Shown here: in pieces, positions 25,970 to 34,404 of the stretch | Layout of the letters: each line of letters opens with the position of its first letter | Numbering within the stretch: the stretch's first letter is position 1 | DNA from: Halopenitus salinus | Lineage (GTDB): Archaea > Halobacteriota > Halobacteria > Halobacteriales > Haloferacaceae | Direction of reading: 5' to 3' | Assembly: GCF_042662125.1 (NCBI RefSeq) | Contig: NZ_JBHSXL010000009.1 | Coordinates: forward strand, 702,847 to 766,846 | Length of the DNA stretch: 64,000 bases | The notes under the pieces: model-generated | What the model was told of the DNA's origin: nothing | The model's input: only the letters and a program-made list of their open reading frames with translations | The model's database searches: none | Position numbers and translations under genes: made by a program

Positions 25970-27037
25970 ATGAGCGGACGTGATCCATCTACCGGCGAGG
26001 CCGACCTCGAGTGGTGCTACGAGGCGGTCCAGGGCGTCTCCCGCACCTTCGCGTTGACCGTCGACGTGCTCGACGAGCCGATGTCGAGCCACATCTGTCT
26101 CGGCTACCTGCTCTGTCGGGTCGCCGATACGGTCGAGGACGCCGGACACGTGCCGCCTGCGGCCCAGACCGAGCTGCTTTCGACCTACGATGCGGTCCTC
26201 GACCCGGAGGACTCAACCGAGGTCGAGGAGTTCCGGGCCGCCGTCGACGAGTGGATCCCGGAGGAGTCGGAGCGGAACGCGGACTGGGAGGTCGTCGCCC
26301 GCTCGCCGACGGTCATCGCGACCTTCCTGTCCCTCCCCGAGGACGTTCGCCGGGCCATCGTCCCGCCCGTCCGCGAGATGGTGGACGGGATGGCGATGTT
26401 CGTCGAGCGGCACGCCGACGCCGGCGGCCTCCGGATCGACGACCGCGCGGAGCTCGAACAGTACTGTTACTACGCGGCCGGGACGGTCGGCAACCTGATC
26501 ACGAACCTGTTGACCCGCGCCGACGTCGACGACGAGCGGGTCCGTCGCCTCTACGATACCGCCGAGGAGTTCGGGTTGCTCCTCCAGCTCGTGAACGTCT
26601 CGAAGGACGTCTACGACGACTACGAGGCGGAGAACAACGTCTACATCCCCGCGGAGTGGCTCGACGACGAGGGCGTCGACCAGGACGCGATCGTCGACCC
26701 GGAGAACCGCGAGTCCTCCGCTCGCGTGGTCGACCGGACCGCCGAACACGCACACTCGTTCCTCGACGATGCCCAGGCGTACCTCGAGACGATGCCGCTC
26801 GAACACGGAAACACGATGGCCGCCTGGAGCGTGCCGTACCTCCTCGCGGTCGGGACGCTGCGGGAGCTCCGATCGCAGCCCGAGGACGCGCTCACCGAGA
26901 CGGGCGTGAAGGTGTCCAGACAGGAGGTCTTCGCCGTGATGTCGGCCGCCAGCGAGACGGGCCGCGACTCGCTCGCCGAGCTTCGCGAGACGATCGCGAA
27001 AAAGCCGTTCCACCGCGTCTCCGGCGTCGCGGAGTAG
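25970..27037 (+). CDS. Squalene/phytoene synthase family protein (probable squalene synthase)
   Basis: Head-to-head condensation of two farnesyl diphosphates to squalene, precursor of the squalenes in haloarchaeal membranes. The 355-residue product has both aspartate-rich motifs for magnesium-diphosphate binding: DTVED at residues 53-57 and VSKDVYDDYEAENNVYIP near 210-227. The conserved GVSRTFALT and YCYYAAGTVGNL segments are also present. Length and motifs fit squalene synthase better than the shorter carotenoid phytoene synthase, but the latter cannot be excluded. No membrane anchor is evident at the C-terminus. Confidence 0.85.
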   Translation: MSGRDPSTGEADLEWCYEAVQGVSRTFALTVDVLDEPMSSHICLGYLLCRVADTVEDAGHVPPAAQTELLSTYDAVLDPEDSTEVEEFRAAVDEWIPEESERNADWEVVARSPTVIATFLSLPEDVRRAIVPPVREMVDGMAMFVERHADAGGLRIDDRAELEQYCYYAAGTVGNLITNLLTRADVDDERVRRLYDTAEEFGLLLQLVNVSKDVYDDYEAENNVYIPAEWLDDEGVDQDAIVDPENRESSARVVDRTAEHAHSFLDDAQAYLETMPLEHGNTMAAWSVPYLLAVGTLRELRSQPEDALTETGVKVSRQEVFAVMSAASETGRDSLAELRETIAKKPFHRVSGVAE

Positions 27038-27129
27038 GCCGAGGTGACTGCCGCCCGATCGTGTAACTGACGCCCAAGCCACCGGTCCGGATCCGCGTCC
27101 TTTTACCTGCGCCGTTGATACCGACGGAC

Positions 27130-27345
27130 ATGAGCTTCGAGAAAGACGACCGCGTCGTGTTCCGCGACGAACACAGCGAACACGACGGCGAGGTCGGCAC
27201 GGTGACCCAGAAGATGGAGACGATGTTCGGCGAGGCCACCTACACGATCAGCTTCGAGGACGGCCAGGAGACCGGCATCGCCGCGGACGCGTTGGAGGAG
27301 GCCGACGAGGACGACGTCGACGCTGCGGACGCCGACGCCGAGTAA
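27130..27345 (+). CDS. Small haloarchaeal protein (DUF1918-like beta-barrel)
   Basis: A 71-residue acidic protein: MSFEKDDRVVFRDEHSEHDGEVGTV followed by a TYTISFEDGQETGIAADALEE block, then an acidic tail. The pattern (basic/aromatic strand, Gly turn, FEDG and a closing strand) suggests a small SH3-like barrel as in DUF1918 proteins, function unknown. A CCTTTTACC TATA-like box lies about 28 bp upstream. It stands alone downstream of the squalene synthase gene. Confidence 0.7.
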   Translation: MSFEKDDRVVFRDEHSEHDGEVGTVTQKMETMFGEATYTISFEDGQETGIAADALEEADEDDVDAADADAE

Positions 27346-27458
27346 CCGCCGGGTCGATCCGGAGCGACCGCCCGCACGAGACCGGCGAATCGATCAACTC
27401 GCGACGAGCCGAACCGCACGCCGACCGAACCCCGATCCCAGAGAGGAAACCGAACCGC

Positions 27459-27923
27459 ATGGCCAGGGTCCCGCTGCACTACGTCGACCTCCGCACGTTC
27501 AGCTACGCCACCGAGGACGAGAAACGCGTCAGGCAGGCGCTCGAGACGTTTCTGCCGGAGGACGCGTCGATCGATCGCGCGGAGAGCGTCGGCCACCACG
27601 GCGACCGGATCGTCGTCCTCTCGGCGCGCGTCGAGAACGCCGACGACATGCGACACGTCCTCGATCGGTTCGGCGAGCTCGACGATCTCGATCGCGTGAT
27701 CGAGGAGCTCGACGATCGGGTGGACGACAACTGTTCGTTCTTCTGCCGGCTCGACAAGCAGGCGGCCTTCCGCGGTGACGTCCGGCTCGGCCCCGGCATC
27801 ACGCTACGCGCGAAGGTGGAGGCCTACCCGGCCAAGAAGTCGGCCGCGGTGGAGAACGCGCGGGAGTTGCTCTCGCGACACGACGCCGATTCGGGCGACG
27901 CGACCGACGCCGAGACGCGATGA
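27459..27923 (+). CDS. RNA-binding protein of the COG1325 family (predicted exosome-associated)
   Basis: A 154-residue archaeal protein of the PF01877 RNA-binding family, predicted from gene neighbourhoods in other Archaea to associate with the RNA exosome. It begins VPLHYVDLRTFSYATEDEKRVRQAL and has the characteristic VDDNCSFFCRLDKQAAFRG segment near residues 89-107, then VRLGPGITLRAKVEAYPAKK. Length is normal for the family. Here it stands alone rather than beside exosome or proteasome genes. The ATG at 27459 is preceded by a GAGG at some distance; expression signals are otherwise unclear. Confidence 0.85.
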   Translation: MARVPLHYVDLRTFSYATEDEKRVRQALETFLPEDASIDRAESVGHHGDRIVVLSARVENADDMRHVLDRFGELDDLDRVIEELDDRVDDNCSFFCRLDKQAAFRGDVRLGPGITLRAKVEAYPAKKSAAVENARELLSRHDADSGDATDAETR

Positions 27924-27974
27924 CGTCGGAATCGGGACGGCCGGTCGGCCTGCCGCCCGATCACCGCCTCCGCC

Positions 27975-28538
27975 CTATGAATCGCCCGGCCACTTGATCG
28001 AACAGCCTCTGGAGGGCCGATCCGGAATCTCGACGTCCTCCCCCGCGAGCACCGACTCGATGGCGTCGCGGACGTGGATCGTCGTCGGTTCCGCGTCGGG
28101 GTTCAACGCGTCGTCGAGGCGGCCGTGGTACGCGAGCGTCCAGGCGTCGCCCTCGTGGGAGAGCAGGAACGGGTCGGGCGTACAGACCGCGCCGTAGGCG
28201 TCCGCGACCGCGGCGGACTCGTCGCGCAGGTAGGCGTCGTAGGCGATGGTGCCGTCCTCGACGAGCTCGCGCATTCGATCGAAGGAGTCGTCCGGATACT
28301 CCTCCGCGTCGTTGGGGTTGACTCCGACGACGGCGACCTCGTCGTAGTCGGCCGCGAGCTCGTTGAGGAGGTCGAACTTCGCCTGCGCGTACGGACAGTG
28401 GTTACAGGTGAACACGAGCAGGATCGCCTCCGCGTCGAAGGAGTCGAGCGAGTACGTCCCCCCGTCGACGCCGGGGAGTTCGAAGTCGGGAACCGTCTCG
28501 CCGCGGGCCAGCTCGGAGTCGGATTCCATGGCGACCAT
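27975..28538 (-). CDS. Thioredoxin-fold redoxin (AhpC/TSA-like)
   Basis: A 187-residue thioredoxin-fold protein of the peroxiredoxin-like redoxin family. It starts MVAMESDSELARGETVPDFEL, has the fold-defining DFELPGVDGGTYSLDSF, and then LLVFTCNHCPYAQAKFDLLN near residue 48, where a CNHC pair occupies the active-site position (CxxC rather than the TxxC of peroxiredoxins). CTPDPFLLSHEGD provides the cis-proline loop. It may act as a thiol oxidoreductase or vestigial peroxiredoxin; the partner is unknown. The start at 28538 fits a GCTTTTGC TATA-like box about 28 bp upstream; an ATG three codons later is also possible. Confidence 0.8.
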   Translation of the reverse strand: MVAMESDSELARGETVPDFELPGVDGGTYSLDSFDAEAILLVFTCNHCPYAQAKFDLLNELAADYDEVAVVGVNPNDAEEYPDDSFDRMRELVEDGTIAYDAYLRDESAAVADAYGAVCTPDPFLLSHEGDAWTLAYHGRLDDALNPDAEPTTIHVRDAIESVLAGEDVEIPDRPSRGCSIKWPGDS

Positions 28539-28648
28539 GCCCGACGGTTGACTCGCCAGGAGCAAAAGCGACCGGGTGGCGTCGAGATCGTTCCACGACG
28601 CCCCCGAGTCGGGGATCGCCGGCGGACGCGGTGATCGCGAGTCGTCGT

Positions 28649-28700
28649 CTTTATGTGTGTTCTGGCGACACACACCGTCAATCGCCCGCAGGCCGCGGGC
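28649..28700 (+). promoter_or_regulatory. Promoter with overlapping inverted repeat before the permease gene
   Basis: TTTATG (28650-28655) resembles a TATA box. A perfect 7-bp inverted repeat TGTGTGT / ACACACA (28654-28660 and 28668-28674, 7-bp spacer) overlaps its downstream edge and the likely transcription start. A second hairpin, GCCCGC / GCGGGC (about 28684-28700), sits in the predicted short leader before the ATG at 28711. The layout suits a repressor operator; no regulator gene is adjacent. Confidence 0.5.
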
Positions 28701-28710
28701 GGGATCACCA

Positions 28711-30270
28711 ATGAGCGCAGACACCACGGACACGACGACTGACGGGGGGACGAGCGCCACGCCGGAGGGCGGCCGGGCCGGCGAGCGCGAGGCCGCCTCG
28801 TTCGTCGAGTACGGGATCGAGGACCGCCCGCCGGCCGGGGAATCGTTCTTCCTCGGGATCCAACACTACCTGACGATGGTCGGCGCGAACATCGCCGTGC
28901 CGCTCGTGCTCGTCAACGCGATGGGCGCGAGCGACGCCCAGGCGACGACGCTCATCGGGACGTTCTTCGTCGTCTCCGGCGTTGCGACCCTGCTCCAGAC
29001 GACGGTCGGGAACCGATACCCGCTCGTACAGGGCGCCTCCTTCGCGCTTTTGGCGCCCGCGGTCACGATCGTCGCGGCGGTCGGCGGCCCCTTCGAACTC
29101 GCGATGCGCGAGCTACAGGGGGCGATCATCGCCGCCGCCGCGGTCCAGGTGCTCGTCGGCTACTCCGGGCTCATGGGCCGGATCAAGCGGTACCTCTCGC
29201 CGGTCGTCGTCGCGCCGGTGATCGTGTTGATCGGCCTCTCGCTCTTCAACGTCCCGCAGATCGTCACCACCGAGCAGAACTGGTGGTTGCTCGGGTTCAC
29301 CCTCGTCTCCATCGTCGTCTTCTCGCAGTACCTCGAGTCCTACACCCGCTACGCGCGGCTGTTTCCGGTCCTGCTCGGCGTGATCGCGGCGTACCTCCTC
29401 GCCCTCGTGTTGTCCCTCGCGGGGATCTACGGGCCAGAGCAGGTCGGCTTCGTCGATCCGACCACCGCGGCGGACGCGCCGCTGGTGTTGTCGATCACCC
29501 CGCTGCAGTGGGGAACCCCCTCGTTCACCGGCGCGTTCATCGTCGGCATGTTCGCCGGCGTCGTCGCCTCGATGATCGAGAGCTACGGCGACTACTTCGC
29601 CGTCGCCCGCCTCGCCGGCGTCGGGGCCCCCTCGAAAAAGCGCATCGACCACGGCATCGGCATGGAGGGGATCGGCAACGTCTTCGCCGGGATCATGGGC
29701 ACCGGCAACGGCTCGACCTCCTACTCGGAGAACATCGGCGCGATCGGCATCACCGGCGTCGCCTCCCGGTACGTCGTCCAGGTGGGCGCGGTCGTGATGT
29801 TGATCGTCGGCTTCTTCGGTCCGTTCAGCCAGCTCATCGCGACGATTCCACAGCCCATCATCGGCGGCCTGTTCATCGCGATGTTCGGCCAGATCGCGGC
29901 GGTCGGGCTCTCGAACCTGAAGTACGTCGACCTCGACTCCCAGCGCAACGTGTTCACGATCGGCCTCGCGCTCTTCGCCGGGCTCGCGATCCCGGCGTAC
30001 TTCGGCGCGGTCGACGCGGCGGGCGGCATCCAGGGCTTCCGCGAGGGAATGGCCGGTGTCGCGGTCATCGGCCCCGTTCTCGGGAACCAGATCGTCGCCG
30101 ACACCGTCTTCGTGATCGGCTCGACCGGAATGGCCGTCGGCGGCATCATCGCGTTGATCCTCGACAACACGATCCCGGGCACCCGCGAGGAGCGCGGGCT
30201 CGACCAGTGGGAGGCGATCTCCGAGGAGGAACACGAGTTCCAGACCGCCCTCGAGCGGTACTCCGAGTGA
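28711..30270 (+). CDS. Xanthine/uracil permease (NCS2 family)
   Basis: Membrane transporter for a nucleobase such as uracil or xanthine, probably proton- or sodium-coupled. The 519-residue product starts MSADTTDTTTDGGTS and has about 14 hydrophobic segments. NCS2 landmarks are GIQHYLTMVGANIAVPLVL near residue 50, PLVQGASFALLAP near 107, the substrate-site helix with SMIESYGDYFAVARLAG near 287 and NGSTSYSENIGAIGITGVAS near 331. Substrate cannot be decided from motifs alone. The next gene overlaps its stop codon by GTGA, so the two are co-transcribed. Confidence 0.92.
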   Translation: MSADTTDTTTDGGTSATPEGGRAGEREAASFVEYGIEDRPPAGESFFLGIQHYLTMVGANIAVPLVLVNAMGASDAQATTLIGTFFVVSGVATLLQTTVGNRYPLVQGASFALLAPAVTIVAAVGGPFELAMRELQGAIIAAAAVQVLVGYSGLMGRIKRYLSPVVVAPVIVLIGLSLFNVPQIVTTEQNWWLLGFTLVSIVVFSQYLESYTRYARLFPVLLGVIAAYLLALVLSLAGIYGPEQVGFVDPTTAADAPLVLSITPLQWGTPSFTGAFIVGMFAGVVASMIESYGDYFAVARLAGVGAPSKKRIDHGIGMEGIGNVFAGIMGTGNGSTSYSENIGAIGITGVASRYVVQVGAVVMLIVGFFGPFSQLIATIPQPIIGGLFIAMFGQIAAVGLSNLKYVDLDSQRNVFTIGLALFAGLAIPAYFGAVDAAGGIQGFREGMAGVAVIGPVLGNQIVADTVFVIGSTGMAVGGIIALILDNTIPGTREERGLDQWEAISEEEHEFQTALERYSE

Positions 30271-30824
30271 GGGTGACGGGACGAGACGTCGACGCGAATT
30301 CGTCGGAAGGGGATTCGTGGGAGGAGGACTCGCCGGACGAGGATTTATCGGATACAGATTCGCCGGACGCGGGTTCGCCCGATTCCGTCGAACATCGCGA
30401 CGCCGGCCGTCTCGGTGGCAGCCTCCGGGTGAGCGACGGTCGGATCGTCGTCGACCCGGCGGGAACCGATCCGATCCTCGTCGATCCGTCGACGGTCTCG
30501 GAGGTCACCCATCGATCGATCGCGTGGTTTCAGCTGGTCATGGGCGTCGGGATCGTCGCGTTCGGTCTCCTCTCCGTCTCCCGGCACCTCCTCGGCGCGT
30601 TCGCGTTCGTCCTCGCGGGGGCCGCGGTCCTCCTCGTCACCTGGCGGCGACGCGATCGCGTCCGGATCCACGTTCACGGGCGGGCGAAGCCGCTTTCGGT
30701 GTATCCCGAGGAGCCGGAGACGTTCCTGTCGGCGGTCGAGGAGGCGTTGGAGGAGGCCTCACCTACGGAGGAGCCCTCCGGGGATTCACCGCCCGCGGAG
30801 ACCCGGTCTCCGGAGGAGTTGTGA
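30267..30824 (+). CDS. Uncharacterised membrane protein downstream of the permease
   Basis: A 185-residue protein: an acidic, low-complexity N-terminus (SSEGDSWEEDSPDEDLSDTD), then a beta-rich stretch (GSLRVSDGRIVVDPAGTDP), two adjacent hydrophobic helices (roughly residues 88-106 and 108-126) and a C-terminal beta/alpha segment (RVRIHVHGRAKPLSVYPEEPETF). The arrangement resembles small membrane PH-like proteins, but I cannot assign a family. The GTG start overlaps the permease stop codon (GTGA), which indicates coupling; a second GTG two codons later is possible. Whether it modulates the transporter is unknown. Confidence 0.65.
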   Translation: MRVTGRDVDANSSEGDSWEEDSPDEDLSDTDSPDAGSPDSVEHRDAGRLGGSLRVSDGRIVVDPAGTDPILVDPSTVSEVTHRSIAWFQLVMGVGIVAFGLLSVSRHLLGAFAFVLAGAAVLLVTWRRRDRVRIHVHGRAKPLSVYPEEPETFLSAVEEALEEASPTEEPSGDSPPAETRSPEEL

Positions 30825-30860
30825 CCCCGTTGGGTCGATCACGCGCGGACGGGCGTCAGA

Positions 30861-32204
30861 TCACGCGTCGACGGGCGTCAACTCGCCCGCCTTCGAGCGC
30901 GCCTTCGAGACGATGGCGGGCTTCGCCTCGAACTCGACGGTGACCTGATCGCCCGCGTACGACTCCGTCTCGACGTGGCCGTGATCGTGGATCCACGAGA
31001 CCACGCTCATGGTCTCATCGGTCATGGGCAACACGAGCCGCTCGCGCTCCCAGTCCGGAAGTTCCGCCTCGACGCGCTCGCGGAGGGCGTCGATCCCGGT
31101 TCCCTCCGTCGCGGAGACGGCGATCGGGTTCGGAGCCAGCGTCGACAGCGCCGAGCGCTTCTCGGCGAGTTCGCCCTCATCCAGGCGGTCGACCTTGTTG
31201 AACACGGTGCAGATCGGCGCCCGGTTGCGCTCGTGGAGCGTGTCGTGGCAGGTCACGAGCTTCTCGCGCATCTCCCGGACCGGCTCGCTGGCGTCGACGA
31301 CGAGCAACACGAGGTCGGCCCGATAGACCGAATCGAGCGTCGACTCGAAGGACTCGACGAGCCAGTGGGGGAGATCGGAGATGAACCCGACGGTGTCGGT
31401 CAAGAGGACGTCCCGCCTGTCGAGTTCGGCCCGCCGGGTGGTGGTTCCGAGCGTCGTAAACAGCATGTCCTCGGACTCCGCCGTCGTCCCGAGGTCCGGG
31501 TGGCGGTCCGCGTTCTCCTCGACGTCGAGTTCCGCGGCGAGCCGCCGCATCAGGGTCGACTTGCCGGCGTTCGTATAGCCCGCGAGCGCGACGAGATCGA
31601 ACCCCGAGGCCCGACGTTCCTCGCGGCGGGCCCGCTCCGTCTTCGCGATCGACGACAGCTCCTCGCGGATGTCGGAGATCCGCCGTTTGATGTCGCGCTC
31701 GACGCTCTCGTCGTACTCGCCGAGACCCATGAACCCGGGGCGCTCGTCGCGTTTCGCGAGGCTCGCCTTCGCCTCCGCTCGCGGCAGCTCGTAGCGGAGT
31801 TCGGCCAGTTCGACCTGTAGCTGCGCCTTCCGTGTCCGGGCCCGCTCGGCGAAGATCTCCAGGATGAGGGTGAACCGATCGACGACCTCGACGCCCTCCG
31901 GGAGCTTCTTCCCCACGTTGAACGTCTGGTAGGGACCCATGTCGTTGTCGACGACGACGTGGGTCGCGTCGGTCCGCGAGACGAGCTCGGCGAGCTCCTC
32001 GACTTTCCCCTCGCCGAGGAGATAGGCCGCGTCCTCCTCGCGGGTCTGTGTGATCCGCCCGGCGATCTCGTAGCCTGCCGCCGCGGCCAGCTGTTCGATC
32101 TCCTCCAGGTCGGCCGTTCCGGCGTCGACGCGCTTCGCGAGGACGGCGCGTCGGTTCGCGTTCGTCTCCCGTCCGTTCGGACGGTCCGCGTGCTCGCCGC
32201 TCAT
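30861..32204 (-). CDS. hflX: GTPase HflX
   Basis: Ribosome-associated GTPase of the TRAFAC class. The 447-residue protein has the N-terminal HflX domain (LLGEGKVEELAELV, VVVDNDMGPYQTFNVGKKL, VVDRFTLILEIFAERARTR), a coiled region rich in Arg/Glu and the G domain: G1 GYTNAGKST near residue 206, G3 DTVGFI, G4 NKVD and G5 SATEGTG. A C-terminal domain follows. In bacteria HflX splits stalled ribosomes; in Archaea the role is less clear. Its ATG overlaps the stop codon of the DUF2209-like gene (ATGA), so they share a transcript. Confidence 0.94.
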   Translation of the reverse strand: MSGEHADRPNGRETNANRRAVLAKRVDAGTADLEEIEQLAAAAGYEIAGRITQTREEDAAYLLGEGKVEELAELVSRTDATHVVVDNDMGPYQTFNVGKKLPEGVEVVDRFTLILEIFAERARTRKAQLQVELAELRYELPRAEAKASLAKRDERPGFMGLGEYDESVERDIKRRISDIREELSSIAKTERARREERRASGFDLVALAGYTNAGKSTLMRRLAAELDVEENADRHPDLGTTAESEDMLFTTLGTTTRRAELDRRDVLLTDTVGFISDLPHWLVESFESTLDSVYRADLVLLVVDASEPVREMREKLVTCHDTLHERNRAPICTVFNKVDRLDEGELAEKRSALSTLAPNPIAVSATEGTGIDALRERVEAELPDWERERLVLPMTDETMSVVSWIHDHGHVETESYAGDQVTVEFEAKPAIVSKARSKAGELTPVDA

Positions 32205-32518
32205 CGTCGAAGGAGCTCGCGAGCGGCGTACGCGGCGTGGTGTGCTGCCTGCACTGTTTCGCGTTCGCCTATGGTCTCGACGTATTTAAACTCCTCCTGG
32301 AAGTGTAGCCCGACGGTTCCCTCCGGCTCCTCGTAGAACTCGCCGCGCTCGGAGACGACCGGTCCGGACGGAACCTCCGGGAGGGACCCGACCGCACGCG
32401 CGACGAGATCGAGGACCGCATCGAGGGTCGGCCCCTCGCGAACGCTCGCGAGCCCCATCCCCTCGATCGAGACGATCCGCGTCGAATCGATCCGGGCGTG
32501 GACCGCCGCCGCGACCAT
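32201..32518 (-). CDS. DUF2209-like archaeal protein with missing or frameshifted 5' end
   Basis: The open frame from its first start codon encodes 105 residues (MVAAAVHARIDSTRIVSIEG, ending AYAARELLRR), matching the body of a conserved archaeal family of unknown function. In the same frame directly upstream (to about 32572) the DNA encodes EIVGVDVSGRHEEDGEYQ, which looks like the genuine family N-terminus, yet no ATG, GTG or TTG precedes it before a stop codon. A GTG in another frame at 32589 (GTG ACC GAT) would connect through a one-base shift in the C-rich CCATCCCC run. So either the sequence has an indel or the gene uses an unusual start. Its stop overlaps the hflX start (ATGA). Confidence 0.7.
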   Translation of the reverse strand: MVAAAVHARIDSTRIVSIEGMGLASVREGPTLDAVLDLVARAVGSLPEVPSGPVVSERGEFYEEPEGTVGLHFQEEFKYVETIGERETVQAAHHAAYAARELLRR

Positions 32519-32626
32519 CTGGTACTCGCCGTCCTCCTCGTGGCGACCGCTGACGTCGACGCCGACGATCTCGGGGATGGATCGGTCACCTCCGTTGGCG
32601 GCCGGTCTCCACGACCTCGATCGACG

Positions 32627-33490
32627 TCACGGCTCGATCTCCGAGGTGAACTCCGGCGTGCCATCGACGCCGGGATCGAGGCGGAACAGCGCGCCGGCGT
32701 GTTCGTCCTCCGGATCGGCGTCGATCGCGGCGCTCGTCACGTACATGTCCGCGAGCGACTCGCCGCCGAAGGTGGGCGCTGTCACGAACTCGGCCGGGAT
32801 CTCGAACCGCTCTGCGATCCCGCCGTCCTCGTCGTGTCGCACGACGGCGTTTCCCTCCCAAAGCGCCGACCAGACGCGTCCCTCCGAATCGACCGTGAGC
32901 CCGTCGTACATGCCCTCCCCGTCCGGAAGCTCGGCGAACGTCTCGGGGTCGGAGATCTCGCCCGTCTCCTCGTCGTAGTCGTAGCGGTGGATAACGTTCG
33001 CGTTCGATTCGGTCAGGTACAGCCCGCTTCGATCCGGAGTGAACCCCATGCCGTTCGGCAGCTCGAGCGACTCGACGACCTCCGTGATCGTCCCGTCGGG
33101 GTCGATCCGGTAGAGGCGTCCGACCGAGAAGTCGTCCATGTCCATCGTCCCTGCGAAGACGCGTCCCTGCGGGTCCGCGATGACGTCGTTGAAACGCATC
33201 CCCTCCTCGCCGGCGATGCCGTCGATCACGGTCTCCATATCACCGTTGCGAAGGACCGCGACGTGGCCCTCGGTCAGAAACAACGCCAGCGACCCGTCCG
33301 ACTGGATCGTGAACCCGCCGACGGACTCGCCCTCGTAGAACCGCTCTACGTCGCCGGTTTCCGGATCGTACCGGTGGAGGTGTCCCGCCGGAATGTCCGT
33401 CCAGTAGAGGCGCTCGTCGGCGACGTGCCAGAGCGGTCCCTCTCCGATCTCGAAGCGTCCGTCGACGACCGCCGTCGCGTCCGTTGGCAT
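32627..33490 (-). CDS. SMP-30/gluconolactonase family protein
   Basis: Six-bladed beta-propeller of the SMP-30/gluconolactonase/LRE family, which includes sugar lactonases and other esterases. The 287-residue product starts MPTDATAVVDGRFEIGEGPLW; the metal ligands expected in the family are present as E in IGEGPLW, N in MRFNDVIADPQGR near residue 100, N in LPNGMGFTPD near 147 and D in MYDGLTVDSEGR near 200. It is therefore probably an active calcium- or zinc-dependent lactonase, substrate unknown. A GTATTATG TATA-like box lies about 28 bp upstream. It ends about 37 bp before a possible start of the DUF2209-like gene and may be co-transcribed with it and hflX. Confidence 0.88.
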   Translation of the reverse strand: MPTDATAVVDGRFEIGEGPLWHVADERLYWTDIPAGHLHRYDPETGDVERFYEGESVGGFTIQSDGSLALFLTEGHVAVLRNGDMETVIDGIAGEEGMRFNDVIADPQGRVFAGTMDMDDFSVGRLYRIDPDGTITEVVESLELPNGMGFTPDRSGLYLTESNANVIHRYDYDEETGEISDPETFAELPDGEGMYDGLTVDSEGRVWSALWEGNAVVRHDEDGGIAERFEIPAEFVTAPTFGGESLADMYVTSAAIDADPEDEHAGALFRLDPGVDGTPEFTSEIEP

Positions 33491-33545
33491 GCGCTCACGT
33501 ATCACCGGGGGCGGCATAATACATGCGGGTCCACACGCTCGACGT

Positions 33546-33617
33546 CCCGTTCATCGTGGTTTTGTCTCTCCCGTCCATCGCGGTCCTGCTTCTCCCGTTT
33601 TGTCCTTCCCTTCATCG
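33546..33617. repeat. Degenerate 24-bp tandem repeat
   Basis: Two adjacent 24-bp units (33546-33569, 33570-33593), each starting CCCGTYCATCGYGGT, and a more diverged third copy (to about 33617) running into the 3' end of the gene at 33612. The region is noncoding and pyrimidine-rich on the plus strand. It may reflect slippage; no function evident. Confidence 0.5.
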
Positions 33618-34349
33618 CGTTTCGTGCGCGTCGCGGTCGTCCGCCGTGAGCCGCCAGAGCGCGCGCCGGACCGTCCAGGGATCGCGGTCGGTCCCCTCGG
33701 CGATCGACAGACATGCGGACAGGTACTCGCGATATTCCTCGACCGTCGGAGGATCGGGATAGGAACGATCGAGGTAGCCGGCCTGCCGAAGCGCCTCCCA
33801 CTCGCGGGCGCCGCAGACGACGCATCCGTCTGGATCCATGAACGCGAGGAACGCGGTGGCGACCGGGACGTCCACGCCGTCGAGGGCCGTGAGCCGATCG
33901 ATCGCCGCCTCGAGGTCGCGATCATCCGCGTCCCCGGGGGCGGTCGTGTCCGCGTCCCCGGTGTCGCTCGTGACCGCGTCCTCTGCCGCCGCAGTGATCG
34001 CCTCGAGGACGTCCCCGAAGGGGTTGTCGGCGAACCGCTCCTCGATCACCCGCCGCTCGGCGTGCGACTGTTCCCCGAGGTGCCGCCGGAAGTACCACCG
34101 GACGACCCACTCCGCGTCCCGTCTCCCGAACTCACCGCGCCGGAGGACCCTCGGCAGGGTCTCCTGCTGTTCGCGTTCGACGGGATAGAACGGCTCCCGC
34201 TCGCGATATTCCTCGGCCAGTTCGTCGACGTCCGCGGGCGTGAGAACCATCCCTGTCGGAGGATCGAACTCCGGACGCAGAACGGTTCCGGTCCGCTCGA
34301 CTCCCCCACGCCACCTACCAACGTCTTCGTCAATCACCAACACACTCAT
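33612..34349 (-). CDS. Uncharacterised haloarchaeal protein
   Basis: A 245-residue acidic protein. After a short N-terminal stretch (MSVLVIDEDVGRWRGG) the conserved-looking part runs MVLTPADVDELAEEYREREPF, then RRGEFGRRDAEWVVRWYFRRHLG near residue 70 and NPFGDVLEAITAA; a C-terminal half has FLAFMDPDGCVVCGAREWEAL with one CVVC pair and YPDPPTVEEYREYLSACL. It resembles haloarchaeal hypothetical proteins of unknown function. The true start may be the later ATG (MVLTPADV, about 34250); a GTGCATATGC box suits the start at 34349. It is divergent from the formate dehydrogenase gene. Confidence 0.65.
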   Translation of the reverse strand: MSVLVIDEDVGRWRGGVERTGTVLRPEFDPPTGMVLTPADVDELAEEYREREPFYPVEREQQETLPRVLRRGEFGRRDAEWVVRWYFRRHLGEQSHAERRVIEERFADNPFGDVLEAITAAAEDAVTSDTGDADTTAPGDADDRDLEAAIDRLTALDGVDVPVATAFLAFMDPDGCVVCGAREWEALRQAGYLDRSYPDPPTVEEYREYLSACLSIAEGTDRDPWTVRRALWRLTADDRDAHETR

Positions 34350-34390
34350 ACGCGGAGAGCGAGATGATTCGGGCATATGCACTCGTTCCC

Positions 34391-34397
34391 GGAGGGG
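34391..34397 (+). promoter_or_regulatory. Shine-Dalgarno sequence of the formate dehydrogenase gene
   Basis: GGAGGGG 7 bp upstream of the ATG at 34405 supports this start and a leadered mRNA. A CATATG-centred palindromic stretch near 34374-34380 lies in the shared divergent promoter region. Confidence 0.55.
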
Positions 34398-34404
34398 TCC
34401 TCGG

